From positions 1-17,441 of the forward strand of contig MNDB01000036.1 in NCBI GenBank assembly GCA_001914705.1: 17,441 nt of DNA. Direction: 5' to 3'. Position 1 is the stretch's first letter. Each line of letters starts with the position of its first letter. The notes under the pieces were generated by a model. It ran no database searches, was not told the origin of the DNA, and saw only the letters and a program-made list of their open reading frames with translations. Below are positions 13,025-17,441 of this stretch, piece by piece. The translations under genes were made by a program, and so were the position numbers. The stretch is from Actinobacteria bacterium 13_2_20CM_68_14 (GTDB taxonomy: Bacteria; Actinomycetota; Thermoleophilia; Gaiellales; Gaiellaceae).

Positions 13025-13978
13025 CTACGAGTGGCAGTCGCCGCCCTTGCCCGGGCAGCCCCAGGCCGGTTCGACGTCGTCGGCCGGGTTGTTCGTGACG
13101 TTGAAGAGGTGCGAGCCGTCGGCGCTCATCGTCCAGATGTCTGCGTGGTCGAAGGTGATCGGCGGATCTTCGTGACTGAAGGTGATCGCCCGCCCGTCAG
13201 GGGACCAGTCCGGATCGAGGTTGTTGCCGAAGTCGGACGTCAACTGCCGCACATTCGTGCCGTCGGCGTTCATCGTGAAGACGTCGCTGACGTCACAGAT
13301 CGAGCAGAAGTTGTCGACGAACGCGACCTGGTGTCCCGCTCGCATCGTCACGGCAGGGTCGTCCGGCGCCACGAGGCCGGCCGGTGTCACGTCGCCTGCG
13401 TCCGTGCCGTTCCGGTGAGCCGTGAGCATCGTGAATGGCCCAACGAACGTGTTCGCATCCGGCGCGTGGCCGTAAATGATTTTGTCGCCGTCGAGGAACG
13501 CGGCGCGATGGTTGAGTTCCGGATCGGGCGTGTGGGTCACCTGGCTCACGTCGCTCCCGTCGGAGTGCATCACGTAGATCTCAGGATGGCCGGTCCGGTC
13601 GCTCGTGAAGGCGATCGAGTGGCCGTCGGGGCTCCAGGCCGGCTGGTACTCATTTGCGTTTCCCGCGGTGAGCTGCCGCACGTTCGTCCCGTCGGGATTC
13701 ATCAAGAAGATGTGCTCGTTCCCGTCGACCTTCGTGCTGGCGTACGCGATCGTCGTCCCGTCGGGCGACCAGGCCGCGTCCAGGTCGAATGCCTGATCGT
13801 TCGTGAGACGGGTCAAGTTGTTGCCGTCGGGGTCGACAGCCCAGAGGTCGTAGACGTTCGGGTCGTTCCCTCGGTTGCTGCTGAAGGCGATGCGCCCATG
13901 ATTCTCTTGCGCGGCCTGGGCCATCGGCAAAAACGTCCCCAGCGCGCCAAGCAGCGCCAGGAGCAGAAGCTTCTTCAT
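13025..13978 (-). CDS. Secreted TolB-like (PD40) beta-propeller protein
   Basis: This 317-aa protein has a clear Sec signal peptide (MKKLLLLALLGALGTFLPMAQA, cleavage near residue 22). About six PD40/WD40-like blades follow, with the typical pattern W(A/S)PDG: RIAFSSNRGN, AAWSPDGTTIAYAS, PAWSPDGHSIAFTSDRTG, DPDWSPDGRAITFS and repeated MNPDGTNVRQLT / MHSDGSDVSQVT / MNADGTNVRQLT. Two pairs of cysteines (CSIC and C near the C terminus) may form disulfides. It resembles the TolB C-terminal propeller without the N-terminal TolB domain, so a binding role outside the membrane is more likely than a Tol-Pal role. ATG at 13978 has GGGAG a few nt upstream. It is the main cargo of the tRNA-Leu island. Confidence 0.88.
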   Translation of the reverse strand: MKKLLLLALLGALGTFLPMAQAAQENHGRIAFSSNRGNDPNVYDLWAVDPDGNNLTRLTNDQAFDLDAAWSPDGTTIAYASTKVDGNEHIFLMNPDGTNVRQLTAGNANEYQPAWSPDGHSIAFTSDRTGHPEIYVMHSDGSDVSQVTHTPDPELNHRAAFLDGDKIIYGHAPDANTFVGPFTMLTAHRNGTDAGDVTPAGLVAPDDPAVTMRAGHQVAFVDNFCSICDVSDVFTMNADGTNVRQLTSDFGNNLDPDWSPDGRAITFSHEDPPITFDHADIWTMSADGSHLFNVTNNPADDVEPAWGCPGKGGDCHS

Positions 13979-14203
13979 CGCTCTCCCTTTTCGTCTTGCT
14001 CCGCAGTGCCCGCCGCCGCGCCGATCGTCCCAGACTCGCTATGGGAATGCAACGGTTGCGACGAGGGCTTCGGCTTTCCTTTTTTCCCCCGGTCCGAAAG
14101 AGCGTCTAGGCGAGGGCGAGTGCCCAGCCTTCGGTAGCCACCTAGGCCCTGGGTCTCATCCTCCCACCACGTCGACACGGACGAGGCGTGAGTGGCAGGG
14201 GGT
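13979..14203. promoter_or_regulatory. Intergenic region upstream of the TolB-like gene
   Basis: This holds the ribosome binding site (AAAGGGAG, about 13983-13990, minus strand) and presumably the promoter of the TolB-like gene. A homopurine/homopyrimidine run (TTTCCTTTTTTCCCCC, about 14074-14090) stands out from the surrounding GC-rich sequence. No convincing -35/-10 pair or coding frame is visible. Confidence 0.35.
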
Positions 14204-14488
14204 CTACGGCTTTGGCCGCCCGCAGCGCGGACAGTGCTCATTGTGACGCCGCTCTGGAATCCCACCGTGTCCGTGGTCGATCGCCGTGAGCATCTTGCGC
14301 GCGTGTCCGCGGTCGATCGCGACCATCATCTCGCGGAAGCGAAGGTCATCCAGCTCGCGGTTGCGAAGCACCTCCGCGTTCCGTCTCAGCTTTGCATGGC
14401 GGACGACGCGGTAGGGCGCGAGGAAGATCCCGAAGACGGTCGTCTGCTCGGCGGGAAGCCGAGGCTTTTGCTGTTCAAGCTCGGTCAT
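14204..14488 (-). CDS. Hypothetical 94-aa protein with C-terminal CxxC
   Basis: This unrecognised protein is encoded within the tRNA-Leu island. The ATG at 14488 is chosen because AGGAAAGG lies about 11 nt upstream and the longer frame lacks one. The N terminus (TELEQQKPRLPAEQTTVFGIFLAPYRVVRHAKL) may include a short amphipathic or membrane-proximal helix. The middle is basic helix, with a degenerate internal repeat (MVAIDRGHARK then MLTAIDHGHGG). It ends with HNEHCPRCGRPKP, a half zinc knuckle that may bind metal with the nearby histidines. Same strand as the TolB-like gene, 225 bp upstream of it. Confidence 0.55.
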   Translation of the reverse strand: MTELEQQKPRLPAEQTTVFGIFLAPYRVVRHAKLRRNAEVLRNRELDDLRFREMMVAIDRGHARKMLTAIDHGHGGIPERRHNEHCPRCGRPKP

Positions 14489-14837
14489 CGTGTATGTGCC
14501 TTTCCTGAGCCCGGCGGAGGCTATGGCTGGCAAGAGTCCTGTGCGCTCGCCAGCCAAGAAAGGACGCCAAGCAATCCCGCCAGCACTTCCCTAGACGTTG
14601 CGGTCGCGTCGTTTCTTCCGTCGCCCGTTTCGCTTCGGGGCCTTCTGACGCGCGTCCTCGCCCGCTGGTTCGCATTGCCTCGCCGGCGGGCGAACGGGGG
14701 GATTTTGAGATGACCGCCCTAGAACTCTCATCAGTCCCAAGCGATCATCCAAAAAGGATGAGGCGCGGGCGTCCCGGCCAGACGGCGCGCTGAAAGCGAG
14801 TTGCCGCTTTCCAACGATTCTTGCTGGAGGATCGACC
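14489..14837. other. Non-coding stretch of the island with several dyads
   Basis: No convincing gene is seen in these 349 bp. It holds three inverted repeats: CGCCCGCTGG (14659-14668) with CCGGCGGGCG (14683-14692, one mismatch); TCATCC (14745-14750) with GGATGA (14756-14761) around AAAAA; and GAAAGCG (14792-14798) with CGCTTTC (14805-14811). They could be regulatory sites, recombinase arm sites or a structured RNA. GGAGG at 14826-14830 serves the ORF at 14838. Confidence 0.4.
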
Positions 14838-15059
14838 ATGAGATTGAGCATTCCGTCCTGGCAGGATCATCGGGGCCACGCGGGGGCCACAAGAACCACC
14901 GAGATAGACCGAACCTTGTCGGTTGTTGAGAAGGCCAGTTTCCGGCGTCGAGCAGGAAAAAGTCTCGCTGGGGCTCGGCCCGTCTGGAGCCCCAGCGACC
15001 TTAAAATCAGGTGTCTCCTCTGGAGGCGTAAGGGTTCGAGTCCCTTCCCCGGCATCTAG
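14838..15059 (+). CDS. Possible 73-aa ORF running into the right tRNA repeat
   Basis: The ATG has an ideal Shine-Dalgarno (GGAGG at 14826-14830, 7 nt upstream), better than most genes here. The product (MRLSIPSWQDHRGHAGATRT at the N terminus, Arg/Ser-rich afterwards) matches nothing I recognise, and its last 19 codons are tRNA sequence. In an excised circle, joining after the repeat to 12815 would keep the frame open for 16 more codons, to a TAG at 12863-12865. The frame could thus belong to a gene interrupted by integration, or be chance. Protein-likeness is poor. Confidence 0.3.
   Translation: MRLSIPSWQDHRGHAGATRTTEIDRTLSVVEKASFRRRAGKSLAGARPVWSPSDLKIRCLLWRRKGSSPFPGI
14965..14998. repeat. 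12-bp inverted repeat abutting the right attachment repeat
   Basis: TCGCTGGGGCTC (14965-14976) and GAGCCCCAGCGA (14987-14998) are perfectly complementary around a 10-nt loop. The structure ends 1 nt before the 57-bp repeat. It could be a terminator for the 14838 ORF or a recombinase or accessory-protein site. No T-tract follows. Confidence 0.5.
15000..15056 (+). repeat. Right attachment repeat (orphan tRNA-Leu 3' half)
   Basis: This is an exact copy of 12758-12814: anticodon loop, 3' anticodon strand, variable arm, T arm and 3' acceptor strand. The upstream sequence cannot supply the 5' acceptor GCCGGGG or a D arm, so it is not a tRNA gene. Its last base is also the first base, on the plus strand, of the copCD stop codon. 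Confidence 0.9.
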
Positions 15060-17158
15060 CGGGGCGCCACGATCCGCATGGGCTGGTTGAAGTTCGTGTA
15101 GCGGTGGTGCATGAAGTGGGCCGCCGCCGTCATGTTCAGCTCCAGCGGCCGGTGGCTGCTCGGGTCGACGGCGATCTCGAACCATGCCGGCAGCCCGGGG
15201 TCGAAGAAGCTGACCAGTCGAGCGCGCCGGCCGCCGATTCGCGTCCAGCCGAGCGCTCTTGCGTTCAGCCAGCGTGGGCTCCATTCAGCGCCGGGGAGCT
15301 GGAGCGGCGTCTGCGCCGAACGCAGCAGCGGTCCTTGGCCATCGGCGTCCCACCGCTTCCCGCCGATCACGATCGCCCGCGCTCCAGCCGAGGTGACGTA
15401 GGTCAGGCGATCGGGCGCGACGATCCGAAACGTCGTCGTCAGCTTGTGGCGCGGGCCGGAGGCGAGGCGCTCGTGGATCACAAGGCTCCGCAGGCCTGTG
15501 AAGGCGCGCCGCGCCTCGGCCACGAGCCGGCTCGCGGGCTGCGTCGGGCCTGGGATCGCAAAGGGGACTGGCCCTGAACCGAGCAAGACCTCGACTCGGC
15601 GTGCGTCGATTCGCGCGTTGGCCCGGTAGCACCCGGGTCCGCAGGCGGTCGCGGCGACCGTTCTACCCCCGCCGCGGAAAGCGACCGAGAGGCCGTCGAC
15701 ACCGTTGTCGTCGGGGCCGAGCACGGTCGCCTGGAGCTGCCCGCCGGGCCTGATCGCGAGCCCGACCGCGCGGTCGCCCGATTCGCCGGCGAGCACGGTT
15801 GCACCCGGCGGAGGATCGGCGATCGGCTGCGGCGTCTCCGGACCGGCGACCGCGCGGGCGAGCTGGCGGCCCGGCGCGAGGTCTGTCAGGAATGCGACCG
15901 CGACCACCAGACCGGCGAGCAGGACGAGCTCGACCGCGACGTTCCGGCGCAGAGCCTCGAGGCGCAGCCTCGGCACGAGCCGAGAGCGGTTGATCCAGCC
16001 GAGCGAGACCAGCAGAGCCAGAAGACCTGTCTTGACGAGGAGCGCCCGCCCATAGCCGGAGCTCCAGAGCTGGCTCACGGCAGAGAGTTCCGAGAGCGCC
16101 CGGATCAGCCCTGTCGCCGCGATCACCGCGACCGACACGAGCGCGATCGCGGAGAGCCGTGGCACGAGCGCCGCCGTGAAGCGAGCGCGCTGTTCGGGCG
16201 AAAGCTTCCGTGCCGCGCGGGGCAGCCCAATCGCCAGCGCGAGCAGCCCGCCGATCCAGACCGCGGCCGCGCCCACGTGCAGGATGTCGGCGGCGACGTT
16301 CAGCGGCCGCGGCCACTGACCGCGGTCGAGTGCATGCCCGGCTACAGACGGGATCGGGAGGAGCGCCAGCGCGCAGACGAAGGCGCCGCGCCCGAGCCGT
16401 CGGTCGACGAATGCGATCGCCGAGAGCGTCGCGCCGACGACTGCGACGATCCCGCCCACCTCGTACGCCAGCCCGAACCGGGTCGTCCCGGGATCGTGGT
16501 GCGGAATCAGCGTCGAAGCGCCCAGGAAGGCCAGGAAGAAGCCGGCGAACGCGAGCGGCCAGAGGACGCGTTCGTCCGGCTCTGCGCCCGCCGCGCGAAG
16601 CGCCGGCCGCCAGGCCAGCGGCATGAAGAGGGCGACGCCGGCGGCGACGAGCAGTCCGGCGAAGAAGAACCAGCGGGAGATCACAGTACGCGTGAGGTTC
16701 GTGCCCCCGGCCGACAGGGCGGCGGTCGGCGGCGCGCGCCCTGCGCCAACCGCGAACGCAAACACACCGTCGATCGTGTGTCCGTCATCGGAGAGCACGC
16801 TCCAGCGCACCGTGTAGTCCCCGTCGCGAAGCTTTCGCAGCGGGATCGTGACCACCCGGCCGCTCGCGCTTGCCTTTCCGGCCGTGACGGCGCGCTTGTC
16901 GGAGTTGCCGACCACCGTCGTCCCCCCAAGGACGCGGACGGTGTCGTCGAACCGGATCGTCACCCGCTTCGGCGCGCTCGCGAGGACGTCGCCGTCGCCC
17001 GGCGTGGTCGAGACGATCCTCGCGTGCGCCCAGGCCTCCGGCGCCCCCGCCGCGGCCGCCAGGAGCACCGCGGCCGCGGCGAGCGTGCGTGTCCATCGCG
17101 TCAAGGTCTCGTCAGGGAATTTCGTGGTGGCGCCCAAAGCGGTTCGCCGCCAACGCAT
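15056..17158 (-). CDS. CopC-CopD copper-handling fusion with C-terminal extension
   Basis: This is a polytopic membrane protein of the CopC/CopD (PcoC/PcoD, YcnJ) type, implicated in copper binding outside the membrane and copper transport or tolerance. After a signal sequence (TRWTRTLAAAAVLLAAAAGAPEAWA) the CopC domain starts AHARIVSTTPGDGDVL, with the Cu-binding N-terminal His and DDGHTIDG. CopD follows with about eight membrane helices (from VISRWFFFAGLLVAAG to VAVELVLLAGLVVAVAF), including HVGAAAVWIGGLLAL. A soluble C-terminal part of about 270 residues has a CGPGC motif and a beta-rich region with HMHHRY-like histidines (AAHFMHHRYTNFN). The start is uncertain: ATG 17158 (700 aa) is used; TTG 17104 fits the signal peptide better and TTG 17254 is longer. 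The stop abuts the right tRNA repeat. Confidence 0.88.
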   Translation of the reverse strand: MRWRRTALGATTKFPDETLTRWTRTLAAAAVLLAAAAGAPEAWAHARIVSTTPGDGDVLASAPKRVTIRFDDTVRVLGGTTVVGNSDKRAVTAGKASASGRVVTIPLRKLRDGDYTVRWSVLSDDGHTIDGVFAFAVGAGRAPPTAALSAGGTNLTRTVISRWFFFAGLLVAAGVALFMPLAWRPALRAAGAEPDERVLWPLAFAGFFLAFLGASTLIPHHDPGTTRFGLAYEVGGIVAVVGATLSAIAFVDRRLGRGAFVCALALLPIPSVAGHALDRGQWPRPLNVAADILHVGAAAVWIGGLLALAIGLPRAARKLSPEQRARFTAALVPRLSAIALVSVAVIAATGLIRALSELSAVSQLWSSGYGRALLVKTGLLALLVSLGWINRSRLVPRLRLEALRRNVAVELVLLAGLVVAVAFLTDLAPGRQLARAVAGPETPQPIADPPPGATVLAGESGDRAVGLAIRPGGQLQATVLGPDDNGVDGLSVAFRGGGRTVAATACGPGCYRANARIDARRVEVLLGSGPVPFAIPGPTQPASRLVAEARRAFTGLRSLVIHERLASGPRHKLTTTFRIVAPDRLTYVTSAGARAIVIGGKRWDADGQGPLLRSAQTPLQLPGAEWSPRWLNARALGWTRIGGRRARLVSFFDPGLPAWFEIAVDPSSHRPLELNMTAAAHFMHHRYTNFNQPMRIVAPR

Positions 17159-17251
17159 CTTGCCCGCACCGAGGAGGGCTTGGCGGAACAGAGTCTGTGT
17201 CGTCGGGCCGCGCTGGTCGCCACCGGCTCCGCCCTGGTTTCGCAGTCGCGC

Positions 17252-17269
17252 CAATAGCTTTTGCTATTG
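17252..17269. promoter_or_regulatory. AT-rich palindrome upstream of copCD
   Basis: CAATAGC (17252-17258), TTTT, GCTATTG (17263-17269) is a perfect 7-bp inverted repeat, markedly more AT-rich than its surroundings. It lies in the divergent region between copCD (-) and the dehydrogenase (+). It may be an operator or include a -10 element. It overlaps the most distal possible copCD start, which argues for a shorter copCD. Confidence 0.4.
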
Positions 17270-17340
17270 ACGCTCCCTGCGTCCTTGCCTCGGAACGACC
17301 ATCGCAGCCCGACAACGAGCGCCGTCCCGCCAATCCCTCC

Positions 17341-17346
17341 TACACT
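17341..17346 (+). promoter_or_regulatory. -10 box for a leaderless start
   Basis: TACACT lies 7 nt before the ATG at 17354, so the expected transcription start coincides with the start codon. There is no Shine-Dalgarno. No clear -35 hexamer is seen. Confidence 0.45.
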
Positions 17347-17353
17347 CTTTGCG

Positions 17354-17441
17354 ATGGCCGAAGTGCACGACGTTTCGCACGATTCAGGTCACCTGGAGTG
17401 GGAAACGCCACTGTTCAACCAGGCGATCACGCAGTTCGAGC
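17354..17441 (+). CDS. Probable Glu/Leu/Phe/Val dehydrogenase (3' truncated)
   Basis: Only 29 codons are inside the window: the product begins MAEVHDVSHDSGHLEWETP and continues LFNQAITQFE before the edge. The ETPLFNQAITQFE segment resembles the first helix of actinobacterial glutamate-type dehydrogenases, which would link 2-oxoglutarate and glutamate. That identification rests on a short segment and is tentative. The start fits a leaderless mRNA with TACACT 7 nt upstream. It is divergent from copCD. Confidence 0.5.
   Translation, partial: MAEVHDVSHDSGHLEWETPLFNQAITQFE

Larger units (their letters stand above)
12758..15056. mobile_element. Integrase-less tRNA-Leu genomic island (about 2.24 kb)
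   Basis: The unit is bounded by exact 57-bp direct repeats made of the tRNA-Leu 3' half. The left copy is part of the intact tRNA; the right copy is an orphan fragment. This is the usual outcome of site-specific integration at a tRNA anticodon loop or 3' end. Within it are a secreted TolB-like beta-propeller gene (-), a 94-aa unknown gene (-), a possible 73-aa ORF (+) crossing the right repeat, and several hairpins. No integrase, excisionase, replication or transposase gene is seen. It is therefore a remnant, or an element mobilised in trans. Confidence 0.72.

Noticed and set aside
12881..14137. 418-aa plus-strand ORF
   Set aside because: It is antisense to the TolB-like gene. Its periodic Val/Arg/His pattern mirrors the propeller repeats and it shows no domain, while the minus strand has a signal peptide and W(S)PDG repeats.
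14591..14851. 86-aa minus-strand ORF in the island
   Set aside because: It has low-complexity Arg/Pro composition, no ribosome binding site and overlaps several hairpins.
15000..15056. Second tRNA-Leu gene
   Set aside because: Only the 3' half is present. Upstream sequence has no GCCGGGG acceptor strand, no D arm and the 5' anticodon strand is replaced, so it cannot fold as a tRNA.
16277..17257. 326-aa plus-strand ORF
   Set aside because: It is an Arg/Glu-rich shadow of copCD; the minus strand has clear CopC and CopD motifs.
1..17441. CRISPR array, integrase, transposase, rRNA or phage structural genes
   Set aside because: Looked for on both strands. There are no regularly spaced repeats, and no recombinase R-H-R-Y or DDE motifs were seen in any plausible frame.

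Overview
The window is 17.4 kb of compact, high-GC bacterial DNA with frequent GTG and TTG starts. The gene content (an AddA/AdnA-type helicase-nuclease, a short-form aconitase, a Vms1-like release factor, a CopC-CopD fusion, a tRNA-Leu without an encoded CCA) and the protein style suggest a deep-branching actinobacterium, probably of the Thermoleophilia (Gaiellales/Solirubrobacterales). That placement is inferred from family resemblance, not from a database search.

Layout. 1-3305 (+): the 3' end of a UvrD-type helicase with a C-terminal Fe-S PD-(D/E)XK nuclease, endonuclease III (nth), a 2H phosphoesterase and a small coiled-coil protein. 3289-5760 (-): a probable operon trxB - corA - zinc-ribbon/PAS protein, preceded by a good match to a SigR/SigH (disulfide-stress) promoter. 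5835-6666 (-): a DUF488 protein and an unknown 96-aa protein. 6777-7916 (+): a bacterial eRF1/Vms1-like release factor with a GGWSQ loop and a zinc ribbon. 7922-8037: a cluster of palindromes resembling REP elements. 8058-10528 (+): a GNAT acetyltransferase and an aconitase whose third Fe-S cysteine motif is altered. 10525-11562 (-): rmuC, convergent with aconitase and sharing a CTAG that gives both stop codons. 11601-11836 (-): a 64-aa stress-type protein with its terminator. 11939-12694 (+): a membrane-anchored, His-rich extracytoplasmic protein.

12725-15056 is the most interesting part. An intact tRNA-Leu(UAA) at 12725-12812 is followed 2.24 kb later by an exact 57-bp copy of its 3' half, beginning in the anticodon loop and running just past the tRNA end. 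This is the classic footprint of tyrosine-recombinase integration into a tRNA gene. The enclosed DNA has no integrase. It holds one secreted TolB-like beta-propeller gene, one or two small unknown genes and several hairpins. The outer repeat copy ends on the first base of the copCD stop codon, so the ancestral chromosome probably had tRNA-Leu and copCD in convergent, nearly touching arrangement.

15056-17158 (-) is a CopC-CopD copper-handling fusion with an extra C-terminal domain. The window closes with the first 29 codons of a probable Glu/Leu/Phe/Val dehydrogenase (+) with a leaderless-looking start.

Recurrent themes are DNA repair (helicase-nuclease, Nth, RmuC), redox and metal handling (TrxB, CorA, CopCD) and translation quality control (release factor, tRNA). 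There is no phage structural gene, CRISPR array, transposase or rRNA.
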